Positions 45,601 to 58,500 of a DNA stretch of 64,000 nucleotides are shown one piece after another. Origin of the DNA: Liolophura sinensis. Lineage: Eukaryota; Mollusca; Polyplacophora; Chitonida; Chitonidae. The stretch spans positions 29,064,402 through 29,128,401 of the forward strand of contig NC_088301.1 of NCBI RefSeq assembly GCF_032854445.1, in the 5' to 3' direction. The first letter of the stretch is position 1; every line of letters starts with the position of its first letter. The translations under genes were made by a program, and so were the position numbers. The notes under the pieces are model-generated. The model saw only the letters and a list, made by a program, of their open reading frames with translations, searched no databases and had not been told where the DNA came from.

Positions 45601-48600
45601 TCACCAATGTAGAAGTTTGGTCAGCTCATCACTAACAACAATATTGCCCATACTCACTTCTGAAGAACTTTGGTAAGCTCAACTCTGCAGTAGTTTGGTA
45701 ACCTCACCTTTGTTTATGTTTGATAACTCACCAATGTAGAAGTTTGGTAAGCTCATCACTAACAACAATATTGCCCATACTCACTTCTGAAGAACCTTGG
45801 TAAGCTCACCACTGCAGTAGTTTGGTAACCTCACCTTTGTTTATGTTTGATAACTCACCAATGTAGAAGTTTGGTAAGCTCATCACTAACAATAATATTG
45901 CCCATACTCACTTCTGAAGAAGCTTGATAAGCTCACCTCTGCAGTAGTTTGGTAACCTCACCTTTGTTTATGTTTGATAACTCACCAATGTAGAAGTTTA
46001 CTAAGCTCATCACTAACAACAATATTGCCCATACTCACTTCTGAAGAATCTTGGTAGGCTCACCTCTGCAGTAGTTTGGTAACCTCACCTTTGTTTATGT
46101 TTGATAACTCACTAATATAGAAGTTTGGTAAGCTCATCACTAACAACAATATTGCCCATACTCACTTCTGAGGAAGCTTGATAAGCTCACCTCTGCAGCA
46201 GTTTTATATAGGAGTAGTTTTCCACCAGTACAAAGCTGCTCCAATCCCTGAGCATGACGTTGAGGGAGCTGACAGCCTGGCGACACTGGATGGAGTTGAA
46301 GCGGCGACTAGAGTTGGGGATGTGCAGGTATTTAGGCAGTGGTCGGTCATGCTCCAGGATGATCCCTATCCTATGAGTGTGCATCCACTTCTGCCTAAAG
46401 TACAATCATACCAAAATACCATTTGTAATCTTGACTTGAGTGAGTGAGTGCTTGAGGTTTAATGTCGTACTCAACAATTTTTCAGTCATATGATGACGAA
46501 GGAGCCCTTATGGTGTATGTACTGTGCCTCCTTGTAGCGGGCCGGATTTCCACCCGTATTTTATCTAGTCCTGATTCACTGCGACGACTTACCAAAGGCA
46601 TGTAAGCCACCCTGCCCAAGCCATTATACTGATACGGGTCAACCAGTTGTTGCACTATCCCCTTAATGCTGAACGCCAAGCGAGGAAGTTACAACTTCCT
46701 CTTTTAAAGTCTTAGGTGTGACTCGATCCAGGATTGATCCTGGATCTACCGCTCCCGAAGTCGACGCTCTACAAACTGTGCTATACGAGCTAGTAAATCT
46801 TGACTTACGAATACGGGAAAGATCTCACTGCAAGCCAAGAAACTATAGACTTCTTTACTGATTTTCTGTAGCTGATTGCCTATGTTGACAGTTGCATCCA
46901 GTCTACATTAGTCAAGGTTTACAGGTGAATGGAAATCAGCATGATTGAAAGAAATCACTCCATTATCCCTGGTACAGGTACTGGACAACCATTCTCATGC
47001 ACTGGAATATCTAAATATAATATCTGTCATCATATCAGGAAGAAAAAATGTTTCTAACACAAGCTTGTGAAATATTCATTAAAAAATGTATAAATCAATC
47101 TAAATAATAAAACTGCATCTGACATTCTTCCATGTCATTAGGTAGTTAGATAAGATGAGAGTATTTTATGCAGCATGCTAACACTGGTGCAAAGTACATG
47201 TATTCGTGAAACCCTTAGCATTACAGACAGCACTCACCAGATGTTAGTGTCCAACATGAAGACTGGCTTCCAGAAGGCCGCAAACTGAGATAAGGCAGTG
47301 TCTCTGAAACATGCACATGTCCAAACTAAAACCCTTCACCTGTTATAAATAATTCTCGTAAGAAAACTGCGTACATATACTGCACACCATTGCCACTCCA
47401 CTCAACTCCAATGAAACAAAATGTTTCAGTACACATCTGCTTTACCTTGTGTTTTATAATGTACTATGTAATACTGTATTCATGTTTCCTAAACTACAGT
47501 GCATTTATTCACCAGTCATATCTCCATCATGTTACTGTGAAGCTGGACATGGCTCAATGAGTCAAGCTCTACGAGGCATGAGGTAATGGCTTGTATCCTG
47601 GTCATAGCCAGGGAATGGCTGACAATCGGCTGTCAACGATGTTTGTGTACTCAGTCTATCTTGTGTTGAAGACCCCTTGTCTTCCACCAAAATCACCATA
47701 AGATCTGTACATCACAGATGGGAAAGTGTTCTGTGGTTTATTCCAGGCACTTGGGATTTATGTACCCATAAATCTGAATGCCATCATAGCAGTGAAAAAC
47801 TGAATGACAAAAGTATGGCATTGAAAACAATGAATTAAATGATGATATAGACAAATAACACCCCTTTTTTACTCTCATCACAGACAAATAACACCCCTAT
47901 TTTACTCTCATCACAGACAAATAACACCCCTATTTTACTCTCATCAAAGACAAATAACACCCCTATTTTACTCTCATCACAGACAAATAACACCCCTATT
48001 TTACTCTCATCACAGACAAATAACACCCCTATTTTACTCTCATCACAGACAAATAACAACCCTATTTTACTCTCATCACACAAATAACAACCCTATTTTA
48101 CTCTCATCACAGACAAATAACAACCCTATTTTACTCTCATCACACAAATAACAACCCTATTTTACTCTCATCACAGACAAATAACAACCCTATTTTACTC
48201 TCATCACAGACAAATAACACCCCTATTTTACTCTCATCACAGACAAATAACACCCCTATTTTACTCTCATCACACAAATAACAACCCTATTTTACTCTCA
48301 TCACAGACAAATAACACCCCTATTTTACTCTCATCACACAAATAACAAGCCTATTTTACTCCCATCACAGACAAATAACACCCCTATTTTACTCTCATCA
48401 CAGACAAATAACACCCCTATTTTACTCTCATCACAGACAAATAACACCCCTATTTTACTCTCATCACAGACAAATAACAACCCTATTTTACTCTCATCAC
48501 ACAAATAACAACCCTATTTTACTCTCATCACAGACAAATAACAACCCTATTTTACTCTCATCACACAAATAACAACCCTATTTTACTCTCATCACAGACA

Positions 48601-51600
48601 AATAACAACCCTATCTTACTCTCATCACAGACAAATAACACCCCTATTTTACTCTCATCACAGACAAATAACACCCCTATTTTACTCTCATCACACAAAT
48701 AACAACCCTATTTTACTCTCATCACAGACAAATAACACCCCTATTTTACTCTCATCACACAAATAACAAGCCTATTTTACTCCCATCACAGACAAATAAC
48801 ACCCCTATTTTACTCTCATCACACAAATAACAACCCTATTTTACTCTCATCACAGACAAATAACACCCCTATTTTACTCTCATCACAGACAAATAACACC
48901 CCTATTTTACTCCCATCACAGACAAATAACAACCCTATTTTACTCTCATCACACAAATAACAACCCTATTTTACTCCCATCACACTGACACTTTGTACTA
49001 CACTCTAACAGCTGTAACATGACGAGCCCATACTTACTTGGAGCTATGTTGTAGTGAGAGGTAGGGTGTGACAGAACTGGGGTTTACATAGAACAAGGGC
49101 ACTCCATTCTTGATACTGTCTGGGATGTGGTAGTACACTGGGTTAGATGCAAAAGATTGCAAATGAACCAACAGTTGGTCAGTCTGGGATATACTACAAA
49201 GCGGAAGACAAAAAGTGGTACACTTCAAAAGTGACTTACAGACAAATCTTTTCATAGCATATATGTCAGCAAAAGTCCCCTCCCCCGTTAAAAGTAGCAG
49301 GTAAGAGGGAGGAGTACTGTATACAACCAAGACTTCGTTATTAAAGACAGATCAAGAAACACCCATCAAAGAGATATGATGAACTGTAAAAGACAATCCT
49401 ACCCATCAGTCTTGCTGGTGAGGATTGAAATACACAGATGTGTAAGTAGTTTGTCAGATACAGTGTTGGCATGAAAACCAATACATCAAAAGGAGCTTAA
49501 CTTAATTTGGCTAATTTTCAATAAATTTCTGCTCCAATGATAGGGAAAAAGGGAACCAGTGTAATAGTTTTATTAAAGTCAAGCCGTTTGTTAAGTACAG
49601 CAGTATAAACACCATATAGTTTACTGACAAAAATATGAACAAATGTAGAGATGGATGAACAATGCCATAACATAACACAATGTGCTTTTATTTTTTTATT
49701 TTTATTTATTTATTTATTTGATAGGTGTTTTACGCCGTACTCAAGAATATTTCACTTATACGACGGCGGCCAGCATTATGGTGGGTTGAAACCGGGCAGA
49801 GCCAGGGGGAAACCTACAACCATCCACAGGTTGCTGCAGAGCTTCCCCCGTATGGCCGGAGAGGAAGCCAGAATGAGCTGGAGTTGAACTCACAGCAACC
49901 ACATTGGTGAGAGACTCTTGGGTCATTGCGCTGCGCTAGCGCGCTAACCAACTGAGCCACGGAGACCCCTTTTTTATTTTTACAGTACAATTGTCGGGTA
50001 AAGAAATTATTTAACTATGTCAAGGGAAATTAAAGAATTACGCATGCTACCACCTCATTAAACACACATGCTCAAGCAGGTGTTTATATTACCAGTACCT
50101 TACCTTTGTAGAGTTTGCCAGAACTTCTTGACAACAGCAGTTCTGTACAAACTTCTGAATGGCTTCTTCAATGGACATGTGACATCATGTAGGAACTCGT
50201 AGCTACCCTCTAAAATGATTTCTGTATGAGTGACCAGGCTGCGGACAGATATCAACGAAGGTATAGTGGAGTTTATATATACATGTTCAGGTACCATGCT
50301 TACAGTACATAATCAATCCACTCAGGGAATTTTCTTATCACCTTGCTTTACAAATTATTGTACAGAAACTATACTTTAATGGAATTTTCCACAAGCCTTA
50401 CTTTACGAATTGTAGTACAGGACTGTGTGATTAGTTGGTGAAGAAAAGAAGGTGAAGTTCAAAGAAAAATCATACAATATTTCACCTGGTTTTTGTCACC
50501 AACTTTGCACAGCAGAGTGATTTGTGCGAGAAAAATTCCCTGAAATTCTACACATACATGTAGGTGATCAAAGGCATTTGATTGTAACCCCAGGTGGCTG
50601 TATTACATCTTTATACCAGGCTGGCAGAGTATAACTGGCAGAGTATAATAGCCACAGCCAATGGTAAGACATACACTGCATGCCAAGTCCAATAAGTCCA
50701 TTTTAAATGATGGCTGTAGCCCATAACAGATGTCAGCTGTGGGTCTTACCTTTCAGCTCGGCCACACAACACCTCACATAATTTGCCCGCGTTAACGGCA
50801 AAGTAGCCACCTATTCATAGAATGGCAAACTATTTCAAAACAAATCAGCCATGGAGCACTTCTTTTCATGTATTAATGCCCATATGCCATCTAGAAACAA
50901 CAACTTTGTTATGACCCATAGCTGTGGTGAAACCGAAATGGCTGTGCCTTTAGCCAAATGATTATGGTTTATTCCAGGCCCTCCAGTTTCCTTCACCCAT
51001 AAACCTTGACACTGTCATATGAGAGAACAATTTTGGAATATGGTGTTGAACATCAATCAAATAAATAAATAAACAAATAACTGAACTCACTTGGAACTAT
51101 CTAAGGGCCAGCTGGAAGAGGCCACATATTCTATTCTGACAAAATCTCTCCATGGCAGCACCAATGTGACCACTAGCTCTGTGCCACCTGCAAAACCCAG
51201 TTAAAACATGACATTGCAGTGAGAAATTTAACTCATTTTTGCTTTAAAAACTGAAATTAGTTTGACTGACTAATTTACATGCGTTCTGTATTACAGCAAG
51301 CTGGACTAGTTTTTGATTACATTTACACGGCCACCTGAACTAGCACTTTTGATCATTCACATGATACAGAAGGACTATTTTTACCTTAAGCAACAAAAGA
51401 TTTCCACCTCGAAACTCCCCTATTAGGAGTGAATCTGCAGAAAAAAAGCTGTCTGATTACACTCATGAGAAAAGGAGAACACTGAGTGGAAGGGAGAAAA
51501 GTTTTAAAGTGTTCCTTGAAATTTGGTCATTAATTTTTGTTGCAAAAAACAAGTACTTGTAACAAAACCAATTGAACAGAAAAAGATATCACACTGGAAG

Positions 51601-52523
51601 ATGTTAATGAACAATGCAAATAAACACTCATATTCCATCGATATCTCTCCATGTTTCCACATATCACAAGGCAATTCATTACGACACAGAAGCCAGGTAT
51701 AGTGTACCTTTAGTGACAAGGATTTCCTTGATAGTGTATCCCTCGCGGAGCCTCAGAGACATGACGCTCGAGATGGATGTGTGCAGCGGGGTCTCCACAT
51801 GCTTCTTCCTCACCACAGGGGATAGGTTCTGCCACTTTGGGCCCTGTAAACTGGGCACACACGGTCTAAGGAGAGAGAGAAGACAGATGAGGCAGTGAGC
51901 AGACAACACACAGAACCCAAGGGGAGAGAAAGAGTAGACAGATGAAGCAGTGAGCAGACAGCACACAGGACCTGAGGAGAGAGAGGGAGAAGACAGATGA
52001 GGCAGTGAGCAGAAAGCACACAGGGCCTGAGGAGAGAGGGAGAAAACAGATGAGGCAGTGAGTAGACAGCACACAGGGCCTGCGGAAAGAGAGAGAGGGA
52101 GAACACAGATGAGGCAGTGAGCAGACAACACACAGGGCCTGAGGAGAGAGAGGGAGAAGACAGATGAGGCAGTGAACAGACAGCACACAGGGCCTGAGGA
52201 GAGAGAGGGAGAAGACAAATGAGGCAGTGGGCAGACAGCACACAGGGCCTGAGGAGAGAGAGGGAGAAGACAGATGAGGCAGTGAGCAGACAGCTCACAG
52301 GGCCTGAGAAGAGGGAGGGAGAAGACAGATGAGGCAGTGAGCAGACAACACACAGGACCCAAGGGGAGAGAGAGAGTAGACAGATGAGGCAGTGAGCAGA
52401 CAGCACACAGGACCTGAGGAGAGAAACAAAGTAGACAGATGAGGCAGTCAGCAGACAACACACCGGGCCTGAGGAAAGAGAGAGGAGACAGATGAGGCAG
52501 TGAACAGACAACACATCGGGCCT

Positions 52524-52561
<38 letters not shown>

Positions 52562-55500
52562 CAGATGAAGCAGTGAGCAGACAACACACAGGACGTGAGG
52601 AGAGAGAGGGAGAAGACAGATAAGGCAGTGAGCAGACAGCACACCGGGCCTGCGGAGAGAGAGGGAGAAGACAGATGGGGCAGTGAGCAGACAGCACACA
52701 GGGCCTGCGGACAAAGAGAGAGGAGACAGATGAGGCAGTGAGCAGACAGCACACAGGGCCTGCAGAGAGAGAGCATAGACAAATGAGGCAGTGAGCAGGC
52801 AGCACACAGGGCCTGAGGAGAGAGAGGAAGAAGACAGATGAGGCAGTGAGCAGACAACACACAGGGCCTGAGGAGAGAGAGGGAGAAGACAGATGGGGCA
52901 GTGAGAAGACAGATGGGGCAGTGAGCAGACAGCACACAGGGCCTGAGGAGAGAGAGAGGGTAGACAGATGAGGCAGTGAGCAGGCAGCACATCGGGCCTG
53001 AGGAGAGAGAGGGAGAAGACAGATGAGGCAGTCAGCAGACAACACACAGGACGTGAGGAGAAAGAGGGAGAAGACAGATGAGGCAGTCAGCAGAAAGCAC
53101 ACCGGGCCTGCGGAGAGAGAGCGAGAAGACAGATAGGGCAGTGAGCAGACAGCACACAGGGCCTGCAGAGAGCGAGAGAAGACAGATGAGGCAGTGAGCA
53201 GACAGCACACAGGGCCTGAGGAGAGAGAAGTAGAAGACAGATAAGGCAGTGAGCAGACAACACACAGGGCCTGAGGAGAGAGAGAGAGAGAGAAGACAGA
53301 TGAGGCAGTGAGCAGACAACACACAGGGCCTGAGGAGAGAGAGGGAGAACACAGATGAGGCAGTGAGCAGACAGCACACAGGGCCTGCGGAGAGAGAGGG
53401 AGAAGACAGATGGGGCAGTGAGCAGACAGCACACAGGGCCTGCGGAGAGAGAGGGAGAAGACAGATGGGGCAGTGAGCAGACAGCACACAGGGCCTGCGG
53501 AAAGAGAGGGAGAAGACAGATGAGGCAGTGAGCAGACAACACACAGGACGTGAGGAGAGAGAGGGAGAAGACAGATGAGGCAGTGAGCAGACAGCACACC
53601 GGGCCTGCGGAGAGAGAGGGAGAAGACAGATGGGGCAGTGAGCAGACAGCACACAGGGCCTGCGGAGAAAGAGAGAGGAGACAGATGAGGCAGTGAGCAG
53701 ACAGCACACAGGGCCTGCAGAGAGAGAGCATAGACAAATGAGGCAGTGAGCAGGCAGCACACAGGGCCTGAGGAGAGAGAGGAAGAAGACAGATGAGGCA
53801 GTGAGCAGGCAACACACAGGGCCTGCGGAAAGAGAGGGAGAAGACAGATGAGGCAGTGAGCAGACAACACACAGGGCCTGAGGAGAGAGAGAGAGAAGAC
53901 AGATGAGGCAGTGAGCAGACAACACACAGGGCCTGAGGAGAGAGAGGGAGAACACAGATGAGGCAGTGAGCAGACAACACACAGGGCCTGAGGAGAGAGA
54001 GGGAGAAGACAGATGAGGCAGTGAGCAGACAACACACAGGGCCTGAGGAGAGAGAAGTAGAAGACAGATGAGGCAGTGAGCAGCATTATAGAATAACAAG
54101 CAACAGACTCAAGAAAATTACACTGACTGTGTGGGAGATATCTATCAGGAAGATAAGAGATGTAAACTATTAAAATACTACCTAACAAACATTGTGTAAC
54201 AACCTTTTGCTCCAAGCGAGATCTTCTGTTAATTCATCCACGTTTTTATTGGACAGGTCTTCAATCTTGAAACCATCCAACCCTTTTTGGAAGTTCCAGC
54301 AAAAAAATGCTTGGTGGTAGACATTCATAGATGGCTCACTTCCAGACTGAAATAAAGAATACCAGTTTAAATCAAACTGAAATTTTGCAATCGAAACTAT
54401 AATGCCAGTAACCAACATCTCCCCTCGACACCCACCCCCACCCCTGCCAAAAAAAATACCAACCACAATTCAAATATGATAATGTTTGAATTCTAAACGG
54501 TTGGCTCACTTTTCATTTCAATTTCACTTCTCAAGGAATTGCATAATAGATGAATAAACATAAAGGCAAAAAGGGGGAAACATATAAATGTGACGAACAC
54601 TGTTCAACATGTTCATAAGGTGGATAATACATGTATAACTTCTTAAATATTGGACTGCCTCTCGCAGAAGTTAAGAAAGCACAAGTTTATAGGAATAGGA
54701 ATACTGAACAAATTTACAGCAGTAATTGATTAAAAGAGTATGCATTCTCACCACATTAGGACAGGTAGAAAAATAGGCTCCAAACGTGGCTGTGGCTATG
54801 AACTGTAATAGCTCAACATGTGGGATGTGTCCAAGCTGACAGCTGTCACTTCGACTGTTACCCAAGCGCAGGAAGGAACAAGCAATCGTCCCATTTCTCA
54901 GCTGAACCATCAGAGACTCAAATACTGTTGCATCAGGCAGACCCACCATTCCATCTGTGATCACAATTACACCTGTAAGGAACAAAGACAACAATAATCA
55001 CAATTACACCTGAATTGAACAAAGACAACAGTGATCACAATTACACCTGAAAGGAACAAAGACAACAGTGATCACAATTACACCTGAAGTGAACAAAGAC
55101 AACAGTGATCACAATTACACCTGTAAGGAACAAAGATAATAGTGATCACAATAACACCTGTATTGAAGAAAGACAACAGTGAACACAATTACACCTCTAG
55201 GGAACAAAGACAACATTAATCACAATTACACCTGAAGGGAACAAAGACAACAGTGATCACAATTACACCTGTACTGAACAAAGACAGCAGTGATCACAAT
55301 TACACCTATATTGAACAAAGGCAGCACTGATCACAATTACACCTCTAGGGAACAAAGACAACATTAATCACAAATACACCTGAAGGGACCAAAGACAACA
55401 GTGATCACAATGACACCTGTAGGGAACAAAGACAACATTAATCACAATTACACCTGAAGGGAACAAAGACAACAGTTTGTAAAACTGCATAATGTTCAAG

Positions 55501-58500
55501 TCATGTGATACATTCAAATACATGTATTGACCTCTAAACCTAAAAAATGCAGAATGACTGAACGTGTCACCCACAGATTAATTATTCTCTAATTATCTAG
55601 CGCTAAGATTTTGCCATTAGATCAACAAGAAAGACCAAAACTATTACACTATCACAAATATGACTGTTTATCACATGCGTAAGGTTTGCAGAGCAGTGAC
55701 TTCATATGCATGGAGTTGTAAATCATTGTGAAGGTGAAAGACACTATGGGGAGTCAGTGCACACCTTTAGCACTGAGGTCTTTGATATGTACATGGCGAA
55801 TTGCATTTGGTAATCCATGTACTTTGGGAAGCAATTGCAACCCTGTGAATGGCTGCGCAAAATGTTCAGCTATGAGATAAAAGTTTTTTGTCTTTGACAT
55901 GATCTGTGTACTATGGGTGGCCACTGCAACCCTCTGATTGAAACAAAAACTTTAACCAAACTCGACACCGCCCCCCGCCACTGCGACCACCAACGTCACT
56001 GCCACTGACAGCATCTGATACCCCTCTCACAATGTCTCTCCTTACTTCACAAGGCGAGCTAAAAAAAATTAATACTGGGCAATGACTCAAACACGTGCAT
56101 GAGCTTGATTATCATTACATCACATTCTGGATCAATTATCTCCCTTGTAGCCTGTTTCTGAAGCATGATTTGATCAAATACCTGCATATAAAGGTTATCC
56201 ATACTACAATATAACCCCAGCATTTATTTATCTATTTCTTTGACTGATGTTTAATGGGAGACCATAAGACACCTGGAGAAAAGCACCTGTTTCTCATAAG
56301 TCAATGGCTGACTGGAGATTATCTGTTTGTATACTGCCTAACACGGACATCCTATTTGACCATAGATTACACATGTGTGTACTCACCAGCACTTGTGTTC
56401 TCTGGTAAGAGCTGTAGAGCTAGGATCCCATATCTCAGCATGTTGACAAAGTAAGGTTCTGGGCTGGTCATTATGTCAGGTGGTACAGGACAGATAGGCT
56501 GCTCCACAATATCAGAAAACAGTCCCCCAGTTAGTCTGACACCATCATGATCCTGTAGACAAACAACATGATGATCATACTGACATGTCTGTATATCAGT
56601 GTACAGTCCCCCAGTTAGTCTGACACCATCATGATCCTGTAGACAAACAACATGATGATCATACTGACATGTCTGTATATCAGTGTACAGTCCCCCAGTT
56701 AGTCTGACACCATCATGATCCTGTAGACAAACAACATGATGATCATACTGACATGTCTGTATATCAGTGTACAGTCCCCCAGTTAGTCTGACACCATCAT
56801 GATCCTGTAGACAAACAACAAGATATTCCTAATGACATGTCAGTGTATCAGTGTACAGTCCCCCAGTTAGTCTGACACCATCATGATCCTGTAGATAAAC
56901 AACATGATGATCATACTGACATGTCTGTATATCAGTGTACAGTCCCCCAGTTAGTCTGACACCATCATGATCCTGTAGATAAACAACAAGATATTCCTAA
57001 TGACATGTCAGTGTATCAGTGTACAGTCCCCCAGTTAGTCTGACACCATCATGATCCTGTAGACCAACACATGATGGTCATAATAATGTGCATGTATACC
57101 AGGGAACAGTAAATACATACAGGCGAATGAACTTGACTGAATGAAAACTGTTATAAATATTTTAATGATAAAATCGAGTGTGACAGATGAACAGACAGAC
57201 ACAGAGCGCATTCCCATGTGCTCTCGCCAATTTGTGGTGGGCGACAAACAAGAAAACTAGCAGTTGAAGTGAAGTCCTCAGCTCTGAATGCTTATACCGT
57301 CTATATACCGCTTGACTGAAACACGGTGTAGCAATTTGCTTCTGTTCCAACAGGTAAAGCTGATCTTAGGAGAAGCATCTCTCCAGTAAAAGTATTGTGG
57401 TTTCATTGTACAAAATAAGGTGGACAAGTCACACTTTGAAGCATTACCCACCCTGAAGTGACTGTGACTTAGTCTGATAAAATGTAAAGCATAGTTTTAG
57501 ATACTGTACAAGACTGGAGGCAAAGTTTTACCACAAACAGTAGCTACAAAGTCCAAAAGTAAGCAGTACAAACTGTGCATGTACATGTACAACACAGAGT
57601 TGCTGTTGTTGTATGATATAGGAATATATGGACACAAGGCCCAGAGCATAGCCTATTTCTTCATCTCATACTTACTCTAGATGAAGAGTTTTTAATATGC
57701 TATGAACACCGTTCCATAGCCTTCTTTATCTTTCCCTTGCTGGAACTTAATCTACATTAAGTGATCAACTTAATTCTCAGCAAAAAGACTCACCACCAGC
57801 ATAAGCACGTTTCACTTGAAAGTGAAAGAAAATTTCTGTTAACTTTAAAGGGGGCAATACATCTTATGCCTAGCCATGGTTATCTGTTACACATGTGATG
57901 ATGAGATTCACTAAATGTACTTCCCATGTCAGGATCATTTTCTGTCAGTTTTTCATGCACAGATCACGTCAAGGGTTCTTTTGATCACAACTTCCTACTC
58001 TTGTGTCATTTTATATGATTACCAGGCGGACTGACAGCTGGCAATCCTGGTGGGACTTTAAATCCCGATAACATATACAGTTATATGGTTGACTCAGACC
58101 CAACAAGGTACAAGCCTGTATTCTGTTCCTACTTTTCCACCGAATGGAGATTCTGTGGCTGATTCGATTCTCTTACGTACCATTTGTCTCACAACAATGA
58201 ACGATCATTCATAATCACTGTTTGTTGAGTGTTAAGACAAAGAAAAAAAATGTTCATAACCATGAAAAAGGGAGAAAAATAATTTGGTGCATTACTATTT
58301 TAATGGGTTGGTTGGGTATTATAAAGAGCAACAACACACTGTGTTATATTCCGCCTGAGAATTACAAATTACAGATACACAAGAGTTGATATAATTTGAA
58401 TTGTGTTCATTAAGATGCAAATTAATACACAGATAGATTTTGCCAAAAAGCATGTCTCTGAGTTACAATGACAGTTTCAGAAAATATTTCATGAATTTCC

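Larger units (their letters stand above)
49194..51090 (-). other. Introns 12 and 11 around exon 12
   Basis: Apart from exon 12 and the family A SINE at 49.69-49.97 kb, I see only AT-rich unique sequence. Confidence 0.6.

Noticed and set aside
47848-48985. CRISPR-like regular direct repeat
   Set aside because: There are no unique spacers, the units are contiguous, and the context is a eukaryotic intron; it is a minisatellite.
49870-49970. tRNA gene-like sequence with A and B boxes (also at 2430-2500, 35490-35563 and 46720-46790)
   Set aside because: These are the tRNA-derived heads of SINEs. They are diverged, lack a full cloverleaf and continue into SINE bodies.
51810-54215. Minus-strand open frame of 801 codons, and several of 125-437 codons in other frames, rich in Leu/Ser/Cys
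   Set aside because: They are translations of the 55-bp array in every frame. The open state follows from the lack of stops in the repeat, not from coding. The composition is a simple repeat, and real SZT2 exons flank it.
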